A stretch of 64,000 nucleotides of DNA from Mycolicibacterium sp. P1-5 (GCF_008329565.1 NZ_NPKT01000009.1:124001-188000), one strand, 5' to 3'. Shown: positions 9,574 through 19,224, counted from the first letter of the stretch. Notes: generated from the letters alone by a model not told the origin. A program made the numbers and translations.

Positions 9574-10773
9574 TCAGGGGTTGACGGTGTTCTCGCCGAC
9601 CTGACGACCCCACACATACTCGGTGAGCAACGGCTGGCCGAGCTCGAAGTGGTTGTACGGGGCGATCGAGGCGCCGTCGTCCATCACCAGGTAGGGAGCC
9701 GGCCAGAAATTGCGGTCGATCGTCTGCCAGCATCCTGGTGCTCCGCCGGGACCGCCTCTACCGTTGGTCCGGGGCAAATTGTCCGGATACACATAGGGAT
9801 TCGGCGCACCAAGGATTTCGGTCATCGTATTGAGTGAATACCCGTTGCCGCCGAAGGCTTGAAGTGCGCTGGGCGCCGCCAGGGCGATGTTGCGTATGCC
9901 GCAGAAGATCTCCGGGCTGTAGGTGTCGAGAAGTTGAGCACTGGGCACCAGGTCCGCCATGCCGCGAACAAAGTACGGCTGGCTGCGCTCGAAGACATCG
10001 GCGCCGTTGTTGCCGAAGCCCATCGAGGCCAGCAGCGCGGCGTCGATGTCCTGCTGTTGGGCATTGAGCGAGTGCGCCGTCACCACCGCATGGTCGAGCG
10101 CATCCCACAGGTCCGGGCTGGCCTTGGTGTAGACATCGGACAGATCGGACAGTCGCTGGATGTCATGGCGCAGTTGCGGCATCTGCGGATTGACATCGTC
10201 GAGCACCGAATTGCCCTTGACGATCGATTGGCCGAACTTGGTGCCCAACCCACTCAATGCCTCGGCGGTCGCCGACAGGGTCAGATTCAGCTTGACCGGG
10301 TCGACCTTCTCGGCGATCGAGGTGACGGTCTCGAAGAGGGTGTTGAACTCCGTGGTGACACTGGAGGCGTTGATGACGTCAGAACTCGTGAGGCGAGCGG
10401 ACACCGGATTCTTCGGTGTCGAGAGCGCGACGTACTTGTTTCCGAACACCGTCGTGGCCTTGATGTCGGCGTGCACGTTCGCGGGAATGAGGGCCAGATA
10501 ATGGGGGTCGACGTCGAGCTTCAGTCGCGCGATGTTCTTTCCGTCCCGCTCTCCGGAGCTGACGTTGAGAACTCGGCCGATGACCACCCCGTTGAAGGTG
10601 ACCTTCGAGCCGGTGTCCATCACCAGACCGCCGCGGTCGGAGACCATGGTCAGCGTTGCGCTCGGCGACAGGTCTCCGCGGAACTGCAAGTAGATCAGCG
10701 TGAGGACGGCGACGATCAGCGCGAGGAACACCACGCCGGCAGCCTTGAATGGGGGGTGGTCGCGCAAGTTCAC
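9574..10773 (-). CDS. MCE-family protein, MceA type, not in an mce operon
   Basis: A 399-residue protein. A membrane anchor at residues 11-29 is followed by an MCE domain (about 39-115, with RGGLVMDTGSKVTFNGVVIGRV) and a long helical region. The C-terminal WPAPYLVMDDGASIAPYNHFE...EYVWGRQVGENTVNP is the signature I associate with MceA proteins. MceA normally sits with YrbEA/B and MceB-F, which form a lipid or sterol importer. None of these is adjacent here: the neighbours are a ferredoxin and isocitrate lyase. The GTG start has a GGAGAGG site upstream. It may plug into another Mce complex. Confidence 0.88.
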   Translation of the reverse strand: MNLRDHPPFKAAGVVFLALIVAVLTLIYLQFRGDLSPSATLTMVSDRGGLVMDTGSKVTFNGVVIGRVLNVSSGERDGKNIARLKLDVDPHYLALIPANVHADIKATTVFGNKYVALSTPKNPVSARLTSSDVINASSVTTEFNTLFETVTSIAEKVDPVKLNLTLSATAEALSGLGTKFGQSIVKGNSVLDDVNPQMPQLRHDIQRLSDLSDVYTKASPDLWDALDHAVVTAHSLNAQQQDIDAALLASMGFGNNGADVFERSQPYFVRGMADLVPSAQLLDTYSPEIFCGIRNIALAAPSALQAFGGNGYSLNTMTEILGAPNPYVYPDNLPRTNGRGGPGGAPGCWQTIDRNFWPAPYLVMDDGASIAPYNHFELGQPLLTEYVWGRQVGENTVNP

Positions 10774-11226
10774 CGCAGCCTCTCCTTACCCCGACCCCAA
10801 GCGAAAGGACGCCGCACACCGGCCGCGGCCAGTGATGTGGACCACAGGAATGTACCTGATTTCGTACCTCCGTGGACGGCATCGACACAATTCGCCGAGC
10901 TCAGGATCCGGTATCTATAATTCCGGTTTCGTCAATAAATTCGGTGGCACGCCGTAGCGACGGATTATGCCCGCGCACAGGCGATTTCGAATCGGGAAAA
11001 CAATAGCGCCGACGACCGCGCATTGGGTGCTAACGCCGCCTCTGTGAAATTTGCTGCGCAAGCCGCGCAGCGTTGGCCGAACCGCGTTGAATGTCAACGG
11101 GACGCCGAGCGAAACCCGAACTGCTCCCAAACCCACTCCAGTCAGCAGCAGAGTCGGGATAATCGAATGTGCCGCCCGGGGGACGTCGCCGGGGCGGAAA
11201 CCGGCTCAGCGAGGAGCGTGAGACCC
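10774..11226. promoter_or_regulatory. 453-bp divergent promoter region between the mceA-like gene and isocitrate lyase
   Basis: No convincing gene is seen. The region drives the Mce gene leftwards and isocitrate lyase rightwards. A small inverted repeat, TTGC-TGC-GCAA (11051-11061), resembles the TTTGCAAA-like sites described for PrpR/RamB control of isocitrate lyase, but the match is weak. A GAGGAG ribosome-binding site stands just before the ATG at 11227. Confidence 0.35.
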
Positions 11227-13530
11227 ATGTCCATCATCGAAGCGGACTCAGCGACCCAGTCGCCTCATCAGCGCGAGGTCAATGAAACCCAGCAATACAT
11301 CGACAGTCCGCGATTCGAGGGAATCACTCGTCTCTACACGGCAACCCAGGTCGTCGAGCAGCGCGGCACGATCCCGGTCGACCACACCGTCGCCCGCGAG
11401 GCCTCCACCGCCTTCTACAAGCGCCTGCGTGAACTTTTCGCAGCCAAGAAGAGCATCACCACCTTCGGCCCCTACTCGCCGGGCCAGGCGGTGACGATGA
11501 AGCGGATGGGCATCGAGGGTATCTACCTCGGCGGCTGGGCGACGTCGGCCAAGGGTTCGACAACCGAGGATCCTGGTCCGGACCTGGCCAGCTACCCGTT
11601 GAGCCAGGTGCCTGAAGAGGCCGCCGGTCTGGTGCGGGCACTGCTGACCGCTGACCGCAACCAGCAGTACCTACGCCTGCAGATGACGCCCGAACAGCGG
11701 GCGGCCACCCCTGCCGTCGATTATCGCCCATTCATCATCGCCGACGCCGACACCGGCCACGGCGGAGATCCGCACGTGCGCAACCTTATTCGCCGCTTCG
11801 TCGAGGCCGGTGTGGCCGGCTACCACATCGAGGATCAGCGTCCCGGTACCAAGAAGTGCGGCCATCAGGGCGGCAAGGTTCTGGTGCCGTCCGACGAGCA
11901 GCTCAAGCGGCTCAACACCGCCCGCTTCCAGCTCGACGTCATGGGTGTGCCGGGCATCATCGTCGCGCGCACCGACGCCGAGGCGGCCAACCTCATCGAC
12001 AGTCGTGGCGATGAGCGAGACCAGCCGTTCCTGCTCGGCGCGACCAATCTCAAGGTGCCGCCGTACAAGGCGTGCTTCCTGGCGATGGTGCGCAAATTCT
12101 ACGAGTCGGGTGTCACCGAACTCAACGGGCATCTGCTCTACGCGCTGCCCGAGGGTGAGTACGCGGTGGCCGACGCGTGGCTGCAGCAGCAGGGCATCGT
12201 CGACCTCATCACCGAACAGGCTGCCGCCTGGCGCGGCGGCAAGGAGCACTCGCTGGACGCCCTGTTCGACATGGTCGAGTCGAAGTTCGTGGACGCTTGG
12301 CAGGACGACGCCTCACTGGACACCTACGGCGACGCTGTTGCCGAGCTTCTCACGTTCCGCGAGGGTGAGGGCGAACCGCACGAGATGAGCGCCGCGGACT
12401 GGCGCGAGTTCGCCACGACCGCGTCGCTGTACGCGGCGCGCGAGAAAGCCCGCGAGCTCGGCATCGACGCCGCATGGGACCCCGAGCGAGCCAAGACCCC
12501 AGAGGGCTATTACCAGGTGCGCGGCGGTATCCCTTACGCGATCGCGAAGTCCCTTGCCGCAGCGCCATTTGCGGACCTGCTGTGGATGGAGACCAAGACC
12601 GCCGACCTGGCCGACGCCCGTGAGTTTGCCGAGGCCGTCCACGCGGTGTACCCGGACAAGATGCTCGCCTACAACCTCTCCCCCTCGTTCAACTGGGACA
12701 CCACCGGAATGACCGACGAGGAGATGCGTGCCTTCCCCGAGGAACTCGGCAAGATGGGCTTCGTCTTCAACTTCATGACGTACGGCGGCCACCAGATCGA
12801 CGGCGTCGCCGCCGAGGAGTTCGCCACCGCTCTGCGTCAAGACGGCATGCTGGCGCTGGCCCGGTTGCAGCGCAAGATGCGGCTGGTCGAATCCCCTTAC
12901 CGCACACCGCAAACCCTGGTCGGCGGTCCGCGCAGCGATGCCGCGCTGGCGGCCTCCTCGGGCCGGACCGCCACTACGAAGTCAATGGGCAAGGGCTCCA
13001 CTCAGCATCAGCATCTGGTGCAGACCGAGGTGCCCAAGAAGCTGCTTGAAGACTGGCTGGCGCTCTGGAGTGAGCACTACGAGCTGGGCGAGAAGCTGCG
13101 GGTGACATTGCGCCCGCGGCGAGCCGGCGGCGAGGTCCTCGAGCTCGGCATCTGGGGCGAGCGGGAGCAGGGCGGCGAACAGGAGCTGCTGGCCAACGTG
13201 CTGGTCGACCCGATCAAAGACCGGCACGGCCGCAGCATTTTGACGGTGCGCGACCAGAATACGTTCGCCGAGAAGCTGCGTCAGAAGCGCTTGATGACGC
13301 TGATCCATCTCTGGATGGTGCACCGCTTCAAGGCCGACGCCGTCTACTACGTGACGCCGACCGAGGACAACATCTATCAGGCCGACAAGATGAAGGCACA
13401 CGGCATCTTCAGCGATGTGCACAAGGACGTCGGCGAGATCATCGTCGCCGATGTCAACCAGGAGCGGATCGCCGAGCTGCTCGAGCCCGACCGCGCGGCA
13501 CTGAAGCGGCTCATCGCCAAGGAGGACTGA
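11227..13530 (+). CDS. aceA: Isocitrate lyase, long Icl2-type form
   Basis: Cleaves isocitrate to glyoxylate and succinate in the glyoxylate shunt and can act in the methylcitrate cycle. At 767 residues it matches the long mycobacterial Icl2/AceA class rather than the 428-residue Icl1. The signature KKCGHQGGK lies at residues 209-217, with catalytic Cys211. The N-terminal half holds the TIM-barrel core, a second catalytic-domain stretch follows (LSPSFNW near residue 490), and the last 150 residues form the extra C-terminal domain found only in this class. An open frame extends 68 codons upstream, but the ATG at 11227 has a GAGGAG site and the expected N-terminus. The position beside an orphan Mce gene fits lipid-carbon use. 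Confidence 0.93.
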   Translation: MSIIEADSATQSPHQREVNETQQYIDSPRFEGITRLYTATQVVEQRGTIPVDHTVAREASTAFYKRLRELFAAKKSITTFGPYSPGQAVTMKRMGIEGIYLGGWATSAKGSTTEDPGPDLASYPLSQVPEEAAGLVRALLTADRNQQYLRLQMTPEQRAATPAVDYRPFIIADADTGHGGDPHVRNLIRRFVEAGVAGYHIEDQRPGTKKCGHQGGKVLVPSDEQLKRLNTARFQLDVMGVPGIIVARTDAEAANLIDSRGDERDQPFLLGATNLKVPPYKACFLAMVRKFYESGVTELNGHLLYALPEGEYAVADAWLQQQGIVDLITEQAAAWRGGKEHSLDALFDMVESKFVDAWQDDASLDTYGDAVAELLTFREGEGEPHEMSAADWREFATTASLYAAREKARELGIDAAWDPERAKTPEGYYQVRGGIPYAIAKSLAAAPFADLLWMETKTADLADAREFAEAVHAVYPDKMLAYNLSPSFNWDTTGMTDEEMRAFPEELGKMGFVFNFMTYGGHQIDGVAAEEFATALRQDGMLALARLQRKMRLVESPYRTPQTLVGGPRSDAALAASSGRTATTKSMGKGSTQHQHLVQTEVPKKLLEDWLALWSEHYELGEKLRVTLRPRRAGGEVLELGIWGEREQGGEQELLANVLVDPIKDRHGRSILTVRDQNTFAEKLRQKRLMTLIHLWMVHRFKADAVYYVTPTEDNIYQADKMKAHGIFSDVHKDVGEIIVADVNQERIAELLEPDRAALKRLIAKED

Positions 13531-13551
13531 GCGCTCGGCAGCTCGAGTCGC

Positions 13552-13608
13552 CGAGATTGAAGTCACGCAGAGGTCTAGTCGCACCTTTGCTGCGTGGCTT
13601 CAATCTCG
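13552..13608. terminator. Long 57-bp inverted repeat between convergent genes
   Basis: CGAGATTGAAG (13552-13562) pairs perfectly with CTTCAATCTCG (13598-13608). After one mismatch, CACGCAG (13564-13570) pairs with CTGCGTG (13590-13596). The 19-base loop holds a further AGGT/ACCT stem. It starts 21 bases after the isocitrate lyase stop and ends 25 bases before the stop of the convergent TetR gene, so it can end transcription from both sides. Its length suggests it may be a dispersed palindromic element rather than a simple terminator. Confidence 0.7.
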
Positions 13609-13633
13609 CGGAAGTGTTGCGCCGCGCAGTGAC

Positions 13634-14254
13634 TCAGCTGCTGCCGAGGTAGGCCACGATCGCATTGGTGAGCCCGCGGCGGGCTTCGTCGAGATCCCCA
13701 TAGCTGCCGAGCTGCTTCTCGGACGCGATACCGCGCATGGCCCCCGGTATCAGCCAGGCCATCTCGCGGATGCGCTGCGGGTCGACCTGCAAATCCGCGA
13801 ACGCCTTCTGACAGGTCTCCTGCCAGCCCTGACCCCAGGAGAACAACTCAGCGGCGGTCTGCGGATAAAGCCGCTCGAGGTCGGCATGCTCCCGCGGCAG
13901 GGCGGCACGCAGGTTCTCGATCGCGCGGGAGTCCCGGTTGGTCAGGCCGTCGTACAGCGTGTCGATGATGCCGGCCACCCGGTCGCGCAGGCTTGACGAT
14001 GTATCGGGGGGGCTGAAGATGTTGGCCCGGCGCTCGGCGGTGTAACGCAACACCGCAGCCCAGAACCCGTCGGTATCGCCGAATTGATACTGCACGGTTC
14101 CCCAGGTCGCGCCGGCGTCCTTGGCGATCCGGTTGGCCGAGACCGCGCCGGGCTGACCGGAGGCCAGTGCGGTGAGGGCGGCCTCGAGCAGGCTCTCGCG
14201 GGTAGCCGAGCCACGCCGGTTCGGCCGTCGTCGCGCACTGTCCGCTTCCGCCAC
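13634..14254 (-). CDS. TetR-family transcriptional regulator
   Basis: A 206-residue repressor. The helix-turn-helix lies at about residues 18-64, with RESLLEAALTAL and VSANRIAKDAGATWGTVQYQFGDTDGFWAAVL; the FGDTD replaces the usual FxsKe. The rest is the ligand-binding helical domain. The start is GTG at 14254. It is divergent from a Rieske oxygenase gene, with 59 bp between the starts. An inverted repeat GAATC-N8-GATTC (14259-14276) in that gap is the likely operator. Confidence 0.88.
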   Translation of the reverse strand: MAEADSARRRPNRRGSATRESLLEAALTALASGQPGAVSANRIAKDAGATWGTVQYQFGDTDGFWAAVLRYTAERRANIFSPPDTSSSLRDRVAGIIDTLYDGLTNRDSRAIENLRAALPREHADLERLYPQTAAELFSWGQGWQETCQKAFADLQVDPQRIREMAWLIPGAMRGIASEKQLGSYGDLDEARRGLTNAIVAYLGSS

Positions 14255-14258
14255 ATCC

Positions 14259-14306
14259 GAATCCTAACTCAGATTCATTGACACCTCTATGAACTATTCC
14301 TAGACT
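14259..14306 (+). promoter_or_regulatory. Near-consensus promoter with adjacent inverted repeat (TetR operator candidate)
   Basis: TTGACA (14278-14283), a perfect -35, is 17 bp from TAGACT (14301-14306), a mycobacterial -10, which ends seven bases before the GTG at 14314. GAATC-N8-GATTC (14259-14276) lies immediately upstream of the -35, and TTCAT...ATGAA (14274-14292) spans it. This is the strongest promoter visible in the window. A TetR protein encoded divergently probably controls both directions. Confidence 0.65.
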
Positions 14307-14313
14307 CGCCACC

Positions 14314-15318
14314 GTGGCGAAACCGTCCCTGTCGATGAAGCCCACCGGCTGGTTCCAAGTCGCGTGGTCCGATGAGATCGCGGTGGGCGACGTCCACCGG
14401 ATGAAGTACTTCGACACCGACATGGTGGCCTGGCGTGCGCAGTCCGGCGCCCTGACGGTGATGGATGCCTACTGCGAACATCTCGGCGCGCACCTGGGCT
14501 TCGGCGGCCACGTGGTGGGTGAGGTGATCCAGTGCCCCTTCCACGGCTGGCAATGGAACCACGAGGGCCGCAATGTCTGTATTCCGTACCAGGACAGGCC
14601 GAATCGCGGTCGCCGCATACCTACCTATCCGGTGGTGGAGCGCAATTCGTCGGTGTACATCTGGCACGACATCGGAGGTCGGCCGCCGTACTTCCAGGCG
14701 CCCGACATCTTCGCCGATTTCGGCGACGACAAGACCGCCGCGGACTACTACCCGCAGGCCCGGCTGTTCCGGCCGCAGCTCGAACTGCATCCGCAGTACG
14801 TGCTCGAAAACGGCGTGGATTTCGCCCATTTCAAGTTTGTGCACCACACGCCGATCGTGCCGCTGTTCACCCGGCACGACTTCGACGAGCCGGTGTCCTA
14901 CGTGGACTTCACGATCACGTTCGAGGGCGACGAGGGCCAGATCATCGACGATGTGAACAGCGGCGTCGAGGCCATCAACGGTGGGCTCGGCGTCGCCGTG
15001 ACGAAGAGCTGGGGCATGGTGGACAACCGCACGATCTCGGCGGTCACCCCGGTCGACGAGAACACCTCCGATGTCCGGTTCATGGTCTACATCGGCCGAG
15101 TGCCCGGGGACGACGGTCCCAAAGCCGAAGCCAAAGCGTTCGGCCAAGACGTCATCGACCAGTTCGCCGCCGACATCCAGATCTGGCAGCACCAGCGCTA
15201 CACCCACCGGCCCGCACTGGCGACCACCGAATTCGATGGCTTCACCGCAATCCGCAACTGGGCCAACCAGTTCTATGTATCCGACCACCAAGGAGAACCT
15301 TCCCATGTCAGCCAATAG
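14314..15318 (+). CDS. Rieske non-haem iron oxygenase (KshA-like fold)
   Basis: A 334-residue terminal oxygenase. The Rieske cluster ligands are CEH (residues 52-54) and CPFH (about 72-75), giving C-x-H...C-x2-H. The mononuclear iron site is marked by ENGVDFAHFKFVHH, where Asp and two His match D-x2-H-x4-H. Length and layout resemble 3-ketosteroid 9-alpha-hydroxylase oxygenase and related single-subunit enzymes, which need a separate reductase; none is adjacent. It overlaps the next gene by 14 bases. The substrate is unknown; a steroid or terpenoid-like compound is a guess from family resemblance. Confidence 0.85.
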   Translation: MAKPSLSMKPTGWFQVAWSDEIAVGDVHRMKYFDTDMVAWRAQSGALTVMDAYCEHLGAHLGFGGHVVGEVIQCPFHGWQWNHEGRNVCIPYQDRPNRGRRIPTYPVVERNSSVYIWHDIGGRPPYFQAPDIFADFGDDKTAADYYPQARLFRPQLELHPQYVLENGVDFAHFKFVHHTPIVPLFTRHDFDEPVSYVDFTITFEGDEGQIIDDVNSGVEAINGGLGVAVTKSWGMVDNRTISAVTPVDENTSDVRFMVYIGRVPGDDGPKAEAKAFGQDVIDQFAADIQIWQHQRYTHRPALATTEFDGFTAIRNWANQFYVSDHQGEPSHVSQ

Positions 15319-16390
15319 CCCGATTCGGGTGTTCCAGGTGGCCACCGGAAACGTCGGCACCGAGATGATCAAGCGGATCGGCGAGCACCGCGGTCTGGAA
15401 CTGGTTGGCCTGCACTGCTATTCCCCGGAAAAGATCGGCCGTGACGCGGGCGAGATCGCCGGCATCGCGGCCAACGGCGTGACCGCAACGGGATCCGTCG
15501 AGCAGATCATCGCCGCTAACCCTGATGTGCTGACGTTCCATGGCGTGTTCCCCGACGAGGATCTCTATGTGAAGGTGCTCGAAGCGGGCATCAACGTCGT
15601 CACGACCGCCGACTGGATCACCGGCTGGCACCGCGACACCAACCACCCACACCCCTCGGGCAAGAAGGTGTCACAGCTCCTCCAAGAGGCCTGCGAGACG
15701 GGGGGTTCCACGTTCTACGGCACCGGCATGAATCCCGGGGTCAATCAGATCCTCGGTGTGGTCTGCTCGTCGGACGTGGCGGAGATCGAGAATGTCACCA
15801 CCATCGAATCCGTCGACGTGTCCTGCCACCACTCGGCCGACACCTGGAAAGAGGTCGGCTACGGACTGCCCGTCGACGACCCTGCGCTGCCCGGCATGCT
15901 CGAGAAATACACCCGCGTCTTCGCCGACAGCGTGCTGATGATGGCCGACTGCTTCGACCTCGAACTCGACGAGGTGAAGTTCAGCTACGAACTCGGCGCC
16001 TGCACCAAGGATGTCGACCTCGGTTGGTACCAGCTACCCAAGGGCTCGCTGGGCGGCAATTACCTCAAGTATCAGGGCATGGTCGACGGCGTACCGCGCG
16101 TCGAGACGCACCTGGAGTGGCAGATGACGCCACACACCGATCCGAGTTGGGACATCAAGGGCTGCTACATCACGCAGATTTCCGGCGATCCGTACGTCTA
16201 CAACAAGCACATGATCTTCCCCAAGCCCGGCGTCGACCTGTCCGACGTGGAGTCGTTCGCGTCGATCGGAATGACCGTCACGGGGTTGCCTGCACTCAAC
16301 GCGATACCTGCGGTGGTGGCCGCGCCGCCGGGGCTCATCACGAGCGCGGACCTTCCGTTGCGCGGATTCGCCGGCCGATTCAAGAAATAA
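15305..16390 (+). CDS. DapB-like NAD(P)-dependent dehydrogenase
   Basis: A 361-residue protein with an N-terminal Rossmann motif (VFQVATGNVGTEMIKRI, residues 9-25) of the dihydrodipicolinate reductase N-terminal type. The C-terminal domain does not look like true DapB. Such proteins are common in mycobacterial catabolic loci; some are called 2,4-diaminopentanoate dehydrogenase-like. The ATG at 15305 has an AAGGAG site nine bases upstream and lies inside the last codons of the Rieske gene, so the two are translated together. It may reduce or oxidise the product of the oxygenase. That role is inferred. Confidence 0.7.
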   Translation: MSANSPIRVFQVATGNVGTEMIKRIGEHRGLELVGLHCYSPEKIGRDAGEIAGIAANGVTATGSVEQIIAANPDVLTFHGVFPDEDLYVKVLEAGINVVTTADWITGWHRDTNHPHPSGKKVSQLLQEACETGGSTFYGTGMNPGVNQILGVVCSSDVAEIENVTTIESVDVSCHHSADTWKEVGYGLPVDDPALPGMLEKYTRVFADSVLMMADCFDLELDEVKFSYELGACTKDVDLGWYQLPKGSLGGNYLKYQGMVDGVPRVETHLEWQMTPHTDPSWDIKGCYITQISGDPYVYNKHMIFPKPGVDLSDVESFASIGMTVTGLPALNAIPAVVAAPPGLITSADLPLRGFAGRFKK

Positions 16391-16621
16391 AGACCGCGAG
16401 TTGAAGGCCGTCGAGCGAACCGTAAACCCGACAGTATCGGTCTGGATTCGGTTGGGTGAACGCGAGATGAACACGCACGTCGCAGGGCGTTTGTAGGCGC
16501 ACCCGGACGGGGTTACCGTCGTCGGGAGCTTGGTGGGGCAGCAACACTTCACCCCGCACATCGGCACCACACCTGAGGCTAAAAGGTAGCGAAGCGAGTA
16601 TCAGCGCCGGAATTGTCCAGG

Positions 16622-16627
16622 TAAAGT
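16622..16627 (+). promoter_or_regulatory. -10 element setting a leaderless GTG start
   Basis: TAAAGT ends seven bases before the GTG at 16635. No clear ribosome-binding site precedes either possible GTG (16626 or 16635). The spacing favours 16635 as both transcription and translation start. The 235 bp upstream, back to 16391, hold no gene that I can support. Confidence 0.45.
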
Positions 16628-16634
16628 GCCGTCC

Positions 16635-17303
16635 GTGGGAAAGCACCGGTTAGCCAGGCCGCGGCGCCGATGGTCTCTCGGTGTGGTCGCACTGGCCGCT
16701 TTCCCCGCCGCGGCGATCTTCTCGGGCAGCACCGGCTCGGTGCCGCATAGCGTGCCCCACGGTCAGCTGGAGTGCTGTGCCGAACTCATCGCCGCGGCCC
16801 CGACGGATCTGGCTACGGCACCGATCAGCGCGCACTACGTCGTCGCGACGCAAGCGGAGCTGGTGGCGAGCAGGAGCGCGGTCAACCGCACCACACTGCG
16901 CGCGCTGCCCGCAGGTGCCGGTGTCGAACAGGGGCTGCAGATCAAGACGATCCTGGCTGAGCGCCTCGTGAGTGCCTACTTCCCCGAGATCCACAACATC
17001 GGCGGCGTCCGGCCCGACGCACTGAAGTGGCATCCGAACGGGATGGCGATCGACGTGATGATCCCGAACTACCAGACGCCCGGAGGTAAAGAACTGGGCG
17101 ACCGCATCGCGGCGTTCGCCTTGGCGAATGCCGACCGGTTGTCGCTGAATCATGTGATCTGGCGGCGCATCATGTACGACCACGGCGGCAAGCCGTCGCT
17201 GATGCCGAATCTCGGTGGCGACGACGCCAACCACTACACTCACGTTCATATCGCCACCGACGGTGGCGGTTATCCCACCGGCGACGAGAGTTATTTTGGC
17301 TGA
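16635..17303 (+). CDS. Exported protein with M15-like/ARB-07466-type C-terminal domain
   Basis: A 222-residue protein. A basic start (KHRLARPRRRW) is followed by a hydrophobic stretch to about residue 33, an export signal or anchor. The C-terminal half has FPEIHNIGGVRPDALKWHPNGMAIDVMIPN and ends near NHYTHVHIAT. The spaced His and Asp residues (HPNGMAIDV and THVHI) resemble the zinc site of D-Ala-D-Ala carboxypeptidase-like M15 folds, a domain common in mycobacterial secreted proteins. Enzymatic activity is not shown. The next gene overlaps its end. Confidence 0.65.
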   Translation: MGKHRLARPRRRWSLGVVALAAFPAAAIFSGSTGSVPHSVPHGQLECCAELIAAAPTDLATAPISAHYVVATQAELVASRSAVNRTTLRALPAGAGVEQGLQIKTILAERLVSAYFPEIHNIGGVRPDALKWHPNGMAIDVMIPNYQTPGGKELGDRIAAFALANADRLSLNHVIWRRIMYDHGGKPSLMPNLGGDDANHYTHVHIATDGGGYPTGDESYFG

Positions 17304-17781
17304 TCTCAAGGGTTTTGGTATGGCAGCAGGCGTTGCGCTCCTGCTGATCGCCGCACCGGTCGCGCAGGCCGACGAGGCGTTCTGGGGTGGTTGGTACAAG
17401 ATCACCTTCCACACCGATCAGAAGTCGGGCACCTCGGTCGCAGCCACCCAACAGGAGACGCCCTACACGGCCTCGTACAAGATCACGACGAACTGTTCCT
17501 CCGGCATCTGCACCGCTTCGGTGGTCGACGGTCCGACGCCCAAAGACAATGCCGCGCAGGCCACCAGCTTCGTGTGGTCGGGTTCGCAGTGGTCACGGTC
17601 GAACAGCTGGCGATGGGACTGCACCCTGCCGGACGGCACGATCACCTACGACGCCGCGCACTCGGTGACTACCTACGCGCCGCAGCCCGACGGATCGCTC
17701 TCGGGCACGTTCCAGACCACCATCGAGAGTGGTGCATGCGGGGGCATCGTCACGATTCCGGTGACCGCCGCACCTTCCTGA
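17296..17781 (+). CDS. Small secreted protein of mycobacterial type
   Basis: A signal peptide (GVALLLIAAPVAQADEA) is followed by a mature part beginning AFWGGWYKITFHTDQKSGTS. Four cysteines are present, in two likely pairs (NCSSGIC, and DC with AC near the end). Repeated Trp and Thr and a beta-rich look suggest a small extracellular beta fold. The start could be TTG 17296, overlapping the preceding stop, or ATG 17320, which has AAGG upstream; the TTG adds the lysine a signal peptide should have. Function unknown. Probably co-transcribed with the M15-like gene. Confidence 0.7.
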   Translation: MADLKGFGMAAGVALLLIAAPVAQADEAFWGGWYKITFHTDQKSGTSVAATQQETPYTASYKITTNCSSGICTASVVDGPTPKDNAAQATSFVWSGSQWSRSNSWRWDCTLPDGTITYDAAHSVTTYAPQPDGSLSGTFQTTIESGACGGIVTIPVTAAPS

Positions 17782-17795
17782 CGTCAGTCGTCCCC

Positions 17796-17801
17796 TAGGG
17801 T
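17796..17801 (+). promoter_or_regulatory. -10 element for the purine permease gene
   Basis: TAGGGT ends seven bases before the ATG at 17809, with no ribosome-binding site between. This fits a leaderless promoter. No convincing -35 was found. Confidence 0.45.
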
Positions 17802-17808
17802 TCGAAAG

Positions 17809-19224
17809 ATGAATCGCCTCGACCGCTTCTTCGAGATCACCGCCCGCGGATCGACGATCGGCGCCGAGGTTCGTGGCGGCCTGGTCACATTCATCGCGAT
17901 GGCCTACATCGTCGTGCTGAACCCGATCATCTTGTCCGGCGCCGCCGACGTGACCGGCCACAAACTGGGCTTCGCCCAGGTTTCAGCCACCACGTCGCTG
18001 GCCGCCGGGGCAATGACCATCCTGTTCGGCGTGTTCGCCCGGCTCCCGTTCGCGTTCGCCGCCGGGCTCGGTATCAACTCGTTCCTGGCCACCACCGTGG
18101 TCGGCACCGTGACCTGGCCCGAAGCGATGGGCCTGGTGGTGATCAACGGCCTCATCATCGTCGCGCTGGCCGTCACCGGACTGCGCCGACTCGTGTTCGA
18201 CGCGGTGCCGATGCAACTCAAGCTGGCAATCACGGCCGGCATCGGCCTGTTCATCATGTTCATCGGCCTGGTCGACGCCGGATTCATCTCCTCCACCGGA
18301 TTATCCTCTCCCCCAGTCGGATTGGGTGGTGGCGGGCACGGATCGATCAACAGTGTGCCCGCGGTGGTCTTTGTGTTCACCCTGCTGCTCACCGGCGTCC
18401 TGGTCGTGCGCAAGGTCCGCGGCGGCATCCTGCTGGGGCTGGTCGCAGGCACCGTCGTCGCTGTCATCATCGAGGCGATCTGGCATCTGGGTCACGCGAC
18501 GAAGACCCACGCCGGGTGGGCCCTGTCGGTGCCGGAGCTGTCCGGATCGCCGTTTGCCCTTCCCGACCTATCCCTGGTGGGCGCCTTCAGTTTCGACAGT
18601 TTCGGGCGGATCGGCATCCTGGCCGCCACGATGCTCGTCTTCACGTTGGTCTTCGCCAACTTCTTCGACGCGATGGGCACCTTCACCGGTCTGTCCCGCG
18701 AAGCCGGCCTGGCCGACGATCGTGGCACCTTCCCGCGGCTGCGCTCGGCACTCATCGTGGAAGGCGCTGGAGCGGTCGTCGGTGGCGCGACGTCGGCGTC
18801 GTCGAACACGGTCTTCATCGAGTCCGGCGCCGGCATCGAGGAAGGCGCCAAAACCGGGCTGGCCAACCTCGTCACCGGCGCGCTGTTTCTTGCTGCGATG
18901 TTCGTGGGACCGCTTGCGCAAATCGTCCCGACCGAAGTCGCCGCGGCCGCGCTGGTGATCGTCGGGACGATGATGTTCTCCCAGCTGCGCCACGTCGACG
19001 TCTCGGAATTCTCAGTGGCCTTGCCGGTTGCGCTGACGGTCGCGGTGATGCCGTTCAGCTACTCGATCGCCAACGGGATCGGTGTCGGGTTCGTGACGTG
19101 GGTCGTGGTGCGGTCGGCAGCCGGCAAAGCCCGCGAGATCAGCCCGCTGTTGTGGATCGTCGCGGCCGGCTTCGTGCTGTACTTCGCCCGCAGTGGGATC
19201 GAGTCCTTACTTGGTGTCTCCTGA
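17809..19224 (+). CDS. NCS2-family purine permease (AzgA/PbuG-like)
   Basis: An inner-membrane transporter of 471 residues with about 12-14 hydrophobic segments. GGLVTFIAMAYIVVLNP near residue 24 and AAGLGINSFLATTV near 84 are hallmarks of the AzgA-like branch, which imports guanine, hypoxanthine or adenine by proton symport. The segment with FANFFDAMGTFTGLSREAGL and later GAGAVVGGATSASSNTVFIESGAGIEEGAKTGL carries the substrate-site motif. The length is normal for the family. It stands alone between a secreted-protein gene and a GNAT gene. Confidence 0.9.
   Translation: MNRLDRFFEITARGSTIGAEVRGGLVTFIAMAYIVVLNPIILSGAADVTGHKLGFAQVSATTSLAAGAMTILFGVFARLPFAFAAGLGINSFLATTVVGTVTWPEAMGLVVINGLIIVALAVTGLRRLVFDAVPMQLKLAITAGIGLFIMFIGLVDAGFISSTGLSSPPVGLGGGGHGSINSVPAVVFVFTLLLTGVLVVRKVRGGILLGLVAGTVVAVIIEAIWHLGHATKTHAGWALSVPELSGSPFALPDLSLVGAFSFDSFGRIGILAATMLVFTLVFANFFDAMGTFTGLSREAGLADDRGTFPRLRSALIVEGAGAVVGGATSASSNTVFIESGAGIEEGAKTGLANLVTGALFLAAMFVGPLAQIVPTEVAAAALVIVGTMMFSQLRHVDVSEFSVALPVALTVAVMPFSYSIANGIGVGFVTWVVVRSAAGKAREISPLLWIVAAGFVLYFARSGIESLLGVS

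Noticed and set aside
11023..11226. N-terminal extension of isocitrate lyase by 68 codons
   Set aside because: No likeness to the family; the ATG at 11227 has a good ribosome-binding site and gives the expected length.
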